Shown: in pieces, positions 43,236-54,828 of the stretch
Layout of the letters: the number at the start of each line of letters is the position of its first letter
How positions within the stretch are numbered: the stretch's first letter is position 1
Source: Plantago major
Lineage: Eukaryota; Streptophyta; Magnoliopsida; Lamiales; Plantaginaceae
Assembly: GCA_026545765.1 (NCBI GenBank)
Contig: CM048841.1
Location: 64,679,354 to 64,743,353 of the forward strand
Reading direction: 5' to 3'
Length of the DNA stretch: 64,000 nt
The notes under the pieces: generated by a model
Databases searched by the model: none
Told to the model about the DNA's origin: nothing
Seen by the model: the letters and a program-made list of their open reading frames with translations, nothing else
Made by a program: the position numbers and the translations under genes

Positions 43236-46200
43236 TCAGTCCTTAGGCAACTCCATCAACCCAAGATTATGTCTTAAAGTCAAGAACCGGCTTTCTTGTA
43301 GGGGCTTGGTGAAGATATCTGCAAGTTGGTCTTTTGTGCCAATCTTGAGTATCTCTATATTGCCTTTTTCAACATGGTCTCTGATGAAGTGGTGTCTAAC
43401 ATCAATGTGCTTTGTTCTGGCATGGAACTTGGGGTTCTGTGTGATTGCAATAGCACTTGTGTTATCACAGAAAATGCGAGTTTTCTCTTCATTGAGTCCA
43501 TAATCTCTGAGTTGTTGTTGAATCCACAGAATTTGTGTTGCACAACAACCAGTAGCAATATATTCAGCCTCTGTGGTAGAAGTTGCAATTGAGTTTTGTT
43601 TCTTGCTAAACCACGAGATAAGTCTAGTTCCCAGAAACTGACAAGTTCCTGAGGTACTTTTCCTATCAAGCATTGATCCAAAGATAATCAAAGATCCGAG
43701 TAACCAGCCAAACTCAATCCACTTTCTTTAGGGTACCACAAACCTACATCTACTGTACCTTTCACATACCTTAATATTTTCATAGCAATGTTGTAGTGTG
43801 ATTGCATTGGATTTGTTTGAAATCTAGCACACACTCCAACTGCATATTGAATATCAGGTCTGCTTGCAGTAAGGTAGAGTAGTGAACCTATCAATTTCCT
43901 ATACTTGTGTTCATCAACACTCTTATCTGATTCAGTATAGGTCATCTTGGTTCCTATGCTCATAGGTATCTTAGCATTCTTTTCAGAAGGCTTAAGATTG
44001 AACTTTGTGAGCATGTCTCTTGCATACTTTATCTGACTAATGAATATTCCATCATTGAGTTGCTTGACTTGCAATCCAAGGAAATAGTTCAATTCTCCCA
44101 TCATGCTCATCTCAAACTTATTTTTCATGAGATTTGCAAAGTCATCACAAAGTTGCTTATCCTTAGATCCAAATATAATGTCATCAACATATACTTGAAC
44201 TAAGAGCAGTTTCCCATCATGATTTAAGGTAAATAAAGTTTTATCAACTTCACCTTTCTTGAAACCACTTTCCAGAAGGTATTTGGCCAAAGTGTCATAC
44301 CATGCTCTTGGAGCCTGTTTCAGTCCATATAGAGCTTTCTGTAGCTTGTAGACCATTCTACTTTCTGAGGAAACTTCAAAACCAGGTGGTTGTTCAACAT
44401 AGACTTCCTCAGCAAGTTCACCATTCAAGAATGCACTTTTGACATCCATCTGATAAACTTTAAAGTCTTTATGAGCTGCAAAGGCCAGAAAGAGTCTTAT
44501 TGCATCCAATCTGGCAACCGGTGCATATGACTCATCAAAATCTAAACCTTCAGTCTGGGTGAATCCCTTGGCAACCAACCTTGTTTTGTTTCTGGTTATT
44601 TCACCAGATTCATTCATCTTGTTTCTGAAAACCCACTTAGTTCCAATCACAGATATTCCTTCTACAAATGGAACTAGTTTTCAGACTTTGTTTCTTTCAA
44701 ACTGATCCAACTCTTCTTGAATTGTTGAGATCCAGTCTTGGTCTCTTAATGCTTCTTCTATAGTTTTTGATTCAATGTTTGAGATAAAACATCCAAAGAG
44801 AGAATTAGCATTTTCAGCTATTGCTCTCCTAGTCCTAACAGCTTGATTGATTGGTCCAATCACATCCTTTGCAGGAGCTTTCTGGGACATGCCTGTCAGA
44901 GAGGTCATTTCCAGAGTTAGCTCTCTGATGAACATCTTCAGTTTCCATTTCTGGAATTCTCATAGGAAATTCTTCATCATGTCTGAAAATCATCTGGTTG
45001 TTACTAGGCATTTCATGCTTTTCTTCGTCAGAGTCATCCTCTCTTTCCACAATGATGTTTTTTCTTTCTGAGGGTTCTTCTTCAGAATCCTTTATCATTA
45101 GTTCCTTGAACCTTTCTGAGAGTTCATCATCAAGGGGTGATTTCTTGCTTTCTTCATAGAATACAACATGAACTGATTCTTCAATCTTCTTTGTTCTTTT
45201 GTTGTAAACTCTGTAAGCTTTGCTATTCATAGAATAACCAAGAAACACTCCTTCATCTGCCTTTGGTTGAAATGTTCTTAGATACTCTTTTCCATTGTTA
45301 AGAACAAAACATCTACAACCAAACACTTTCAGATGTTTAATATTAGGGGGTCTACCAACCAAGAGCTCATAAGGGGTCTTGTCATGGTGTTTGTTTATCA
45401 AACATCTGTTCTGAGTGTAGCATCTCGTGTTTACTGACTTCAACCCAATAAACTTCACTTATTTCAAAGGTCACCAAAGATTGTCCTTGCTGCTTCTTTA
45501 AGGGTTCTATTTTTCCTTTCTGCAACACCATTTTGTTGTGGTGTTCTTACAGAGGAAAGTTGGTGTTGTATACCTTTGCTGGTACAAAACTCCTTTATGT
45601 ACTGGTTGAAAAACTCAGTACCATGGTATGTTCTGATTGCAGATACTTTGTCATTTTTCATGACTTCAAGCTTATTCAGCAAGTTTGGTATCTCCACCCT
45701 ACATCAAATTTGTGCTTTAGAAAGACAACCCAAGTGAATCTTGAGAAGTCATCTACAACAACCAGACCATACTTCTTTCCTGCATAACTAGTTACAGATG
45801 ATTCAAAAAGATCCATGTGTAATAGTTGCAGTGGTCTAACACTAGAGTGTCTGGTTTTGGACTTGAAAGAGATCTTAGATTGTTTCCCCATCTGACAAAG
45901 TGCGTAATGATACCATCCTTTCTGAAAGATGTTTTGGGAAGGCCAACCACTAACTCTTTCTTGGCATGTTTGTTCAGAGTTTTGAAGTTCAAGTGACTCA
46001 TTCTTTTGTGCCATAACCAGTGCTCTTTTGTGTGACCAGATTGACTCACCATGAGACATTCTTCAGTTGTGGCAGATGCCCAATCGGCAACATAAAGACT
46101 ACCTTTCCGCCGAGCAACCAAGACTGTCTGCTTTGACTCATTGTCAATAAGTTTGCAAAACTTTGCTTTGAATTTCACAGTAAATCCCTTGTCTGCAAAC

Positions 46201-46439
46201 TGGCTCATGCTAAATAGATTATATTTCAAACCCTTAACATGTAATACGTCAGTGATTGTTAAAGATCCCAATTTGACGTTGCCAAATCCCAGAGAGGGAT
46301 TTAATTCTCCTCCAGCAAATCTGATGTCTGGTCCAGTGTTGCAAGCTTTGTAGTTGACCAGATTTGCTTTGTCTCCTGTCATGTGCTTTCCGCATCCACT
46401 ATCAAATAGCCATTGAGCCTTAGTCCAAGAGGCGCTCAC
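43236..46439 (-). pseudogene. pol: pol of element C (broken, most complete RT)
   Basis: Starts after the gag TAA in a different frame. Protease DSGCGKHMTGD at the start of 46439-45792; this copy keeps CAG where A and B have the TAG stop (near 46131). GAG-pre-integrase LWHKRMSHLNFKT; integrase [19 protein letters not shown] (45697-45464), DEGVFLGYS tail; RT 44650-43688 open without a break, with [17 protein letters not shown] at 44191-44180 and [10 protein letters not shown]; RNase H 43691-43236 to its natural stop (LRHNLGLMELPKD). Breaks: frameshifts near 45900, 45690, 45460, 44880 and 44660; the RNase H SDAD motif is damaged near 43690. The 320-codon RT is the longest intact catalytic frame in the window. 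Confidence 0.92.
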
Positions 46440-46467
46440 AAAACAGAACGGGAGAGTTAGGTTCTTG

Positions 46468-47541
46468 CCTCGGAGATAGAGCCACTTAGACTAAACATTC
46501 TTCCGAGGAATCCACATTTTAGTGAATTTCTTGGGAGTTTGTTTTGTCTAACTTTATCGAAGGAAGCAATAGAATCGAATTTTGATCTCAATCTTCCTTC
46601 TTGGGTGTTTCTAGGTGTTCCTTCGGTGCTTTACGGACCACGGTTTCGGGTTGCTTTTGAACAAACTTAGCCTTTCCGCCGTTCCTTCTAGCTTTGGAAT
46701 TCAGTTTTTCAGTGGTTTGAGATTTCTTCCACTTCTGTTTATTGCTACGTGCAATATCAGCCTTGCGCCATTGTTCTTGTCCTTCCTTATATTGTTGTAA
46801 AAGGACTTTTCCAATAGCACGATAGCCAATGCCATTTCAAACACCTTTGGCTTTCTGAATGCGATCTTCAGAAGCCTTACTAGTTTCTGCACCGTCTTTA
46901 TTTTCATAAAATGGTACATTAGAGAATTTGCCTATTCCAGCAATTCTTCCTTTCCTAGTAATATAGCAATGTGGATGGTTATATGTCTGAGGGTTGTATT
47001 TCTTTCCAGAAATCTCATCCACAAGTTTCTTGTGAACTTGTTGTTCTTTCAAAGGTTGGGTTGCTACACCTTTTCCTTTGTCAACTACCCTAGCTTTCTG
47101 ACCAATGCTATAGGTGGTTGAAGAACCATTCTGTTGTCTTTTTACAAAGGTCAACCTTTCATCATTCTTCTTCAGAGGAGATGAATTCCTTGATTGTTCA
47201 TCAAGTCCAAGTCTACCTTTCTCAGAAGGATCTCTCAGATATGATTGAACCTCAGTGAGAGTGTCACTAGCCTTTGCATAAGATTGGAAGGATAGCTCTT
47301 TCTTTCGGAGTTCCTCATTCTCAGAAAACAGCTTCATCATTTTCTTATTAAGTTCATCCAAGGCTAGTTTGTGAAAATTTTCACTTTCAGATATCTGACT
47401 TTTCAGAAGGGCTAGTTCAGCGTTCTTGTTCTCAGATACCCTGGTTAGCTCAGAAACCTCTTTTTCAAGAGTTTCTTTGCTTTCCTCTAGAATTCTTGTT
47501 TTAGAACGGGTGCATCGCTCAGAGACATACCTGCACACTTA
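46468..47541 (-). pseudogene. gag: gag remnant of element C (capsid and zinc knuckle deleted)
   Basis: The start (MSLSDAPVLK, ATG at about 47535) is followed within about 30 nt by the coiled-coil tail (ILEESKETLEKEVSEL). About 1.4 kb, covering the capsid and the CCHC knuckle present in B, is missing. The rest of the tail is open 47538-46837 (counting the upstream fused frame), then the basic segment (KARRN) runs in other frames to the conserved TAA near 46468. It cannot make a working capsid. Confidence 0.8.
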
Positions 47542-47628
47542 ACACACAAATTATATAGTCCTCAGAAAGGGACAAAGTTCCTTCACTATCTGGGGATCTA
47601 GGTTCAGTGCAGAAGGCTTGAGAACCTC

Positions 47629-47642
47629 CCGCTCTGAAACCA
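47629..47642 (-). other. Primer-binding site, element C
   Basis: TGGTTTCAGAGCGG on the - strand, 2 nt after the LTR; one change from the iMet match. Confidence 0.85.
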
Positions 47643-47644
47643 CT

Positions 47645-49070
47645 TGTTGGTCCAGATAATGGCAAAGTAAAAGACTAGAGGGGGGGGGGGGGAATAGTCT
47701 TTTACAACTTTTGTCGATAAACACAGTTTCTCAGAAACCTGGGGGGTTTCTGATACTTAGATTCAGAGCGCGGAAGACTTTAAGATAGGTAAGTGCAGAA
47801 ACAATAAGTATGTGTGTGTGCTTTGCTGAAAGATAAATACAGAAAGGTAAATAACACAGCAAGTATAGTGGTATCTGGAGGTGGCGTAATCCTCCAACTA
47901 ATCCACTTCGGTCATTCTAAGACCTAGAATTCACTAGAACAGATAATTGAGTTCACCTTACAAAAATCCTATTCTAAGATTCTTAAACAATTGGTTCCCA
48001 ACCAAATGTTCCCCCTGAGTTATTCCCCAGCTCCTAGAGCTAAGTACTTCCTCTACTCAGATAACCTTGGAGTTATTCCCTGATTTCCCAAATCAAGTAC
48101 TTCCTCTACTCCACGCCTTGATGGTGTTGGTTATAAGGTTTGTCAGAGAGGCTTCTCGTATAACTTTTCAGTTATGTTTTCAGAGAGCCTAATAGAACAA
48201 GACTACTTAATACACTTGTTCAGTGTATGGCAATCTGCTCTTCTTGACCCAAGTAATTGATGTCCGCTCGAGAATGAGCTTCAGAAAGGTTATCTGATAG
48301 TTCAACTCTTTCACGAATAACAATCTCTTGTTAAGGTTCAGGACAACTTAGAACTACTAGTGATTCTTCAAGCAATAGAAAGCTTTCAGAAAGGGTAGTA
48401 GAGTGCTTGAGAGAATATTTTGCTAGATTGTAAGTTTGCAAGTTAGATCGTTCTTCGGTCGTATTTCTCAGCATCTAAGTGTGTGATATTTATAGATGAA
48501 TTAGAGAGTCGTTGGGATGTTATCCGTTAGACAAAATTCAAATTCAGTCTATACATATATTTAAATGAGTACTCAAGTCCTTGTCTCATATCTCGAGAGG
48601 ATCGTGCTTTAGCGCTTTTCTCGCCGATGCAATTAATGCACATGTACTATTTCTTGTCCTGTAGTCTTCAACGGATACATTAGCCTTTCTGATGGCTTGC
48701 ATGCTCCATACTCATGATGTCATATGTTCCAGAATCATGTTTCAAAAGTAACTAAATGAACTTAAGAAAGGATTAAGGACATAGTCTTTCCGAGTGAGAC
48801 TAAACCTTGGTGTCTTCATAAATCTTGTGCAATCTCCGGTCCTGTAATCTTCAGAAAAGCTCCATTGCTAGGATTGATCTTCATGGTCTTCTTGGAAATA
48901 AAAATTACACTCAGAGACCTATAATCCTAATACAAGATTTACTAGACTAATCATACTCAGTGATTTCCTCTTTTACAATGTTCAAGTGAACCAAGAGTAC
49001 TTTAATCACCAATCTGGCTAAGATAAGAACATGTGATGAATGATCAAAATACTAACAGATATTCCTAACA
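47645..49070 (-). repeat. 5' LTR of element C
   Basis: 1426 bp; - strand TGTTAGG...CCAACA. TATA at 48494-48487; two leader hairpin units at about 48018-48115 with inner stems GATTT/AAATC and AGCTC/GAGCT. CWG-to-CG changes cluster at about 48260-48620 (CTCAGAGAGG as CTCGAGAGG, GACTGTGC as GATCGTGC). Confidence 0.93.
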
Positions 49071-49075
49071 TAGGT
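49071..49075. repeat. TSD of element C, right copy (TAGGT)
   Basis: Matches 36305-36309. Confidence 0.93.
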
Positions 49076-50286
49076 GGTCATAAAAAAGGCGAATGCTCAA
49101 AAGAAGGCTAGGCATTCATAAAAAAGGCAAGCACTCAAAATATATGCTAGGTGCTTAGGAAAAAAGGGTAGAAAACGATCCTCAAAATAAATAGGGATTG
49201 AGTCCATGAAAAAAAATGATATGTGGTTCTCAAAAGAAAAGTGAACCCACATGCACGTGCGTGAAAGTAATTGTATGAGTTTCTCAAAAGAAACAGGAAC
49301 CTACACGCACCAAAAGAAAGAGAAAAAAAGAAAATAGAAAAATCAAAGAAGTAAGTAGAAGTAAAGTAGCATGTGAAGTATATGAACCCATTGAAAAAGT
49401 GAAAATGAACCCTCAGTATGAGTAGTTAAAGGAGTAGTAATTGTTGTTTTCTTGTAATTAGAAGAGCCGTTGGATTAGTTTCTTCATATTTTTACCGAGA
49501 ATTGTTGAAAACTAAAATTTTGACCTTTTCTTTCCTTGGTTACATGAAACTTGAATTATATAATTGATATCTAATTTTTTTCCAAGAAATTAGTTCAATA
49601 TTTCATTTTGATATATTAAATACGCTTGATGATGTTGAAGATGATTTCATGGCAAATATTTATAAAATATGATATATTTTTAACTTGAAAAAAGATTGAA
49701 TGATATTCAGTATTCTTAGTTAAAATCATGATGTTTAAATAAAACCATTAATGTTATAGGAACAAATATGTTATGTAATTCTAGAGCTCGTCTTCTGAGA
49801 GACGCATGATTTGGAGAGACGGAGAGACACACAAGAAGATGCATTAACTACAAAATTGGTAAAATTCACGGGTCGACCCGCGAATTTTAAGAAAAAAGAA
49901 AGCAAAGGTAGCCATGGCTGCCAAATTGAAGTTTTCCATGGACAGCCATATCCATCCATGGAAGTTTTAAAAACAAAATATTGAAACCCAATTTTTTTTG
50001 AATTAATCTCGAATTGGTTGTCAATTAAGTTGTTTTGAAGGTTATTGAGCTTCAATTTGAATAAATTTGAAGTGGATTTATATTATAGTATTGATTTTTT
50101 TATTTAATTTGGTAAATTATAAAGTATATACCATGTTATTGGAGAATTTGACAAAAGGTAGGGATGAATTTGCAATTTCAAATTGTATTTAGGTTTCATT
50201 TAAAATGTTTAAGGTTGTCGAAGGTTTCTTCATAAATGCTTAATTAAAGGTTTATATGGTATATGATTAAGGTTATTGTATATTCC
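49076..50286. other. AT-rich non-coding DNA, probably the end of host H
   Basis: No gene. 49076-49170 continues the degenerate AAAAGAAGGCTAGG-type repeat interrupted by C. Two copies of GTTTCTCAAAAGAAA/GGTTCTCAAAAGAAAAG follow (49214-49300). From 49450 the sequence is AT-rich without recognisable homology, apart from a 28-bp near-palindrome at 49861-49888 (centre GGGTCGACCC) and clustered CCATGG words at 49910-49970. Confidence 0.5.
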
Positions 50287-50921
50287 TGTTAAGGATTTTT
50301 TATTTGATATGCAAGATGTCAATATGTGAGAAATTGTTAAAGAGGAAACCTAATGACTTATCTTAGCTCAGAAAGGTGGTTAGTACTCTTGGTTCACTTG
50401 AACACTGTAAAAGAGGAAACTCACTAAGTATGATAGTCTAGCTAATCTTGTATAGGATGTCAGGTCTCTGAATGTAATTTTTATTTTCTAAAAAGAAGAC
50501 CAAGAAGAAGGCATCCAGCATGAAAAGTTCAACGGATTTGAAGATTTGAATACTGCACAAGATTGCTGAAGACAAAGGTTTCCAGATACGGTATATGATT
50601 AAGGTTATTGTATATTCCTGTTAAGGATTTTTTATTTGATATGCAAGATGTCAATATGTGAGAAATTGTTAAAGAGGAAACCTAATGACTTATCTTAGCT
50701 CAGAAAGGTGGTTAGTACTCTTGGTTCACTTGAACACTGTAAAAGAGGAAACTCACTAAGTATGATAGTCTAGCTAATCTTGTATAGGATGTCAGGTCTC
50801 TGAATGTAATTTTTATTTTCTAAAAAGAAGACCAAGAAGAAGGCATCCAGCATGAAAAGTTCAACGGATTTGAAGATTTGAATACTGCACAAGATTGCTG
50901 AAGACAAAGGTTTCCAGATAC
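50258..50921 (+). repeat. 332-bp direct tandem duplication spanning the D insertion joint
   Basis: 50258-50589 and 50590-50921 appear identical by eye. The unit has 29 bp of flanking DNA plus the first about 303 bp of the D LTR, so the duplication came after D inserted, or is an assembly error. Confidence 0.88.
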
Positions 50922-52246
50922 CTATGGCCAGATATCTTGAAGACACAAGCGTTTTTAAATAAACATTGTTGCAAAAGATATCTAAGAAATAAAAGGTTTC
51001 TGAGACGAGGAAAGTGCCCACAGATATCTACGCTCAGATACCTTGGACATAAACTATGTTTCTGAAAAGAAATATATTATAACAAGTTGTTTCAACAAGT
51101 GATATCTGGAGTTGTGATAAATTCTTGAAAAGGACGTGCACAGCATCAGAGAAATCTGATAGCATAAAGATCTCTGATACCATGCATAGTTCCGTTGGTA
51201 GTACAGGACAAAAGTATAGTACAATGCATTAAATGCGTGGACAGAGATGTCTGAACAAAAACGGTAGCTTCTGAAGAAGAAGACAAACGTACTACAGTAC
51301 TATACTCAGATATCAATAGTTTGAATTTGATTTAGGCCTATCGGATACTATTCAAACGGCACTCAAATTCATCTATAAATATCAACACTTAGACTGCTTG
51401 AGAAGACACACAGAACTTACACCAAGAACACTGAATACTCACACAAGCTCTCTCAAGCATACTACTTACCTTCAAGCTTTCCGTTGCGACCAAAGCTCTT
51501 GATTCTAAGTAGCACAAAAGTTCTAAGTGTCCTGATCCTTAACAAGCATTGTTATCTGTGAAAGAGTTGAATTAAGATTTCATATCTGAGATTCATTCTC
51601 TTGAACACTTATCATAGACTTGGGTCAGTAAAGAACAAGATACCATATATTGAAAAGTGTATTAAGTATACTTGATTCATAGAGCTATCTGCATAACTAA
51701 ACAAGTTATTAAAGAAGCTCACCTGACAAACTACCGTAACCAACACCTTAATCGGCGTGGAGTACAGGAAGTACTTAGTTTGGGAAACTAAGGAACAACT
51801 CCAGGAAAAAGGTTTCTGAGTACATGAAGTACTTAGCTATGAAAGCCGGGGAATAACTTAGGGGGAACACTTGGTTGGGAACCTAGTGTATTTAGGAATC
51901 AAGAGAAGATATTTGTAAGGTTACATCAATTATCTGTCTTAGTGGATTCTAGGTCTGAGAAAGGCCGAAGTGGATTAGTTGAAGGATTACACCACCTTCA
52001 GATACCACTATAAAAAGACTTGTGTTATTTACTTTCTGCATCTTATTACTTGCTTAATTTACCTTGCAAAGTATATACACCTATCTTGCTGAGCACGTGC
52101 ACTTATCACAGAAAAGCCTCCCGCTCTCTGAAATTAAGTATCAGAAATCTTCACAGATATCTGAGAAACCGTGTTTATCGACAAATATTTTAAAAGACTA
52201 TTCACCCCCCCTCTAGTCTTTTATTTTGCCGTTATCTGGACCAACA
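50287..52246 (+). repeat. 5' LTR of element D
   Basis: 1960 bp including the 332-bp duplication. Starts TGTTAAGG; ends CTGGACCAACA. TATA at 51374; two leader hairpin units at about 51756-51860 (inner stem AGTTT/AAACT). The first about 50 bp differ from the 3' LTR start at 63687, so the exact 5' edge is less certain. Confidence 0.85.
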
Positions 52247-52248
52247 AG

Positions 52249-52263
52249 TGGTATCAGGGCAGG
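52249..52263 (+). other. Primer-binding site, element D
   Basis: TGGTATCAGGGCAGG, the closest in the window to the iMet consensus TGGTATCAGAGC. Confidence 0.9.
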
Positions 52264-52364
52264 AGGTTCCCAAGCCTTCTGCACTGAACCTAGATCCCAG
52301 ATAAGTGCCCACTAACTGCTTTTCACCTACACTTGATTTGTTTGTTTAGTGTGTTTGCTGCAGG

Positions 52365-54828
52365 ATGTCTTTAAGTGACGCCCCAATTCTCAAGCCAGAG
52401 AATTATGAGAAATGGAAGAACAACATGATGCTACACCTAGAAGCCATCAGTGACGAAATGATCGACGTGATAAAGAATGGCCCAATAGTTATTCAACAAT
52501 TCAAGCAGGTCATGGAGGTTTCTAATGGTAGAGACAGAGAACAAAGCGATGGGTCTTCACAGATGGATCGCCAACCAAAGGTAAACCCGCCACCAAGTTA
52601 TTTACGAACCAAAGCCCAGAGAGCTCTGGACATCGGAAGATGCCAAGAGAAATCGACTTGATGGTCAGGCTCGTAATATCATCATACGTTCTACTCCAGA
52701 GCACATACAGTGTAAACTGTGGGGTGAAAAAACGGCGAAAGTAGCCTGGCAACTGATTGAAGAAATCTATGCCGGCACTGAGAAAACGAAGGAAAATAAG
52801 TTCGAAGTTTTGAAGCTCAAATTCCAAAACTTTAAACAAGGTCCCACAGAGACTATTGAAGAACTAGATTTCCGGTTTACAACACTTATGAGTGACATGG
52901 CTGCACTTGGAGAAAGTAAATGATATACCCAGTCAGAAAAGATTAAGACTATTGTGAGAAGTCTAAATCATAACTGGGAGCACACAAAGTTTTTCTACTT
53001 TAACCAAGGAATGCCAGATATCACTCCAGTGGAACTTTTCTCTCACCTTGCCAATGTTGACTATGAGACAACTCAAAGAGAACAAACAACTGAAAAGTTG
53101 CAGAATGTTGCTCTAGTTGCTCAAGGAACTTCTGAAAGGAAGGAAGGCAAGGAGGTGACTGAGGATGCTCTTGCTGTAAAGCAAATGAGAAAATATGTCA
53201 GTCGGGAAATAGAGAGAAGATAAGCCAAAGAGAAGCTGAAAAAGCATCTAGGCTCAAACTATCACCAGTACAAAAATATGCAAAGCTCGCTGAACAAGCC
53301 GGCTCAAAAAGCATCTAGTACTGAGGAAGCAGAAATCGGAAACGATATCTGTTTCTATTGTCAAAACTTGGTCATTTCAAGAAGGATTGCCCTGCCTTCA
53401 ACAAACTAAAGACAGGTGACAAGAAAGATAGAAGAAACTTCAAGAGAAGTCAGAGAGTTATGCTCACTGAAGAAAGAAAAAAGGTTCAACTCCAAGTGGA
53501 TGCTCTAGACATTGAGTCTGATTCTGAGGATGAAGACTCAGATGATTCCACACTGCCTTCTCCAGAAATGTGCGGTGTTTCTCATGAAGTAATTGACTTT
53601 GGTCAAAAGAAGAAAGAAGTGTGTGGAATGGCTGAAGAAATCTTTCCAGATATCTCCAACATTGAACCTTGTCTAATGGCTGATGAGGTAACACATACTT
53701 CCTGTTATACTTATGAAAGTGATGAGGAAGGAATTAAAGATCTGGAATATCTCAGAAGAGAACTTGATCTCTACGAAAGAGAATTTCTGATGGTCCAAGC
53801 TAGAGCAGAGATCCTTGAAGAAGAAAAGAATTCTCTTGTAAAGGAAAATTCACAAATACTCAAGATATCTGAGAAAAAGGATGCTGAAAATGCATTTCTC
53901 AAGGCTCAGATATCTGAGACTGTAAAGTCACATGAAGAAGCATTGGCCAGTCTTCAAAAGAAATGTGAAGATCTTCTTTCTGAGAATGAAGAACTCAAAA
54001 AGAAAGAACTATCTTTTCAATCTTATGCCAAAGCTAGTGACACTCTTATTGAAGTACAATCTTATTTAAGAGATCCTTCAGAAAAGAGAGGACTTTGGCT
54101 GGACACACACACATATAGTTCTATCACTCTGAATAAGAGTAATGAAAGACGAACATTTGTCAGTGCTCAGCAAGGTGATTCCCAAATAACCTACAATATC
54201 GGTCAGAAAGCTAAGGTTGTTGACAAAGGAAAGGCAGTTGTGACCAAACCTTTGTGGGAAAAACAAGTCCCAAGAAAAATTGTTGGGAATGTTTCTGAAA
54301 AGAAACACAACACTGAAAAGTGAAAGTCTCCTATGTCACATTTTCTGGAAAGAAATAGATTACCCAGAGACTAGTAAAGCTGCTGAGAAAAGATCTCAGA
54401 TAGCACCAGGTGCTCGGAATGGTATTGGCTATAAAGCCATCGGGAAACAACTTGCTCGTGAGTACAAACAGGAGCAAGAACGATGGTTAAAGGCTAGAAT
54501 TCCTCACAACAATTATCAGAAGTGGAAGATGAATCAAGCTACTGAAAATCTGAATGCCAGGGCTAGAAGAAATCTGGCTAGGAAAGCTAAGTTTGCTGAG
54601 AAGCAGACTCAGAAACATGACAGGTATCTGAAAGCACCAAATGGAGCACCAAGAAACACACCAAGGAAGAAAATAGTTCTTAATGACAATGATACTAATC
54701 ATTTAACTAGAATTCCTCCTTATGTTCCTGTTAGACAAAAGAATGTTCCTAAGAAATTCATTCAAAAATGGATTCCTACTGAAAGATTCTTTAGTCTAGA
54801 TGGTTCCATTGTTGGTATGAGAACCTAA
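52365..54828 (+). pseudogene. gag: gag of element D (broken)
   Basis: ATG 52365 (MSLSDAPILKPENYEKW) directly after GCTGCAGG, a 3' splice-like site. Capsid part in two frames (shift near 52570), TGA near 52921, open 52954-53222, TAA at about 53221. The CCHC knuckle (about 53351-53390) has lost bases and is frameshifted (CFYCQ then shift to GHFKKDC). The acidic coiled-coil tail is open 53358-54323, and the basic tail (ARRNLARKAKFAEKQTQK) is open 54280-54828 to the conserved TAA. Tail lengths agree with B. Confidence 0.88.

Larger units (their letters stand above)
36310..49070 (-). mobile_element. Element C: SIRE-like retrotransposon, - strand
   Basis: 12,761 bp with a perfect TAGGT duplication, in the orientation opposite to A, B and D. 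Reading on the - strand: 5' LTR 49070-47645, primer site, a gag with its front half deleted, pol, hairpins, internal TATA box, env-like gene, truncated 3' LTR ending at 36310. It belongs to a diverged subfamily: LTR start TGTTAGG, two leader hairpin units instead of four, and many TTTCTGA where A and B have TATCTGA. Loss of the capsid part of gag and of the polypurine tract makes it non-autonomous. Confidence 0.93.
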
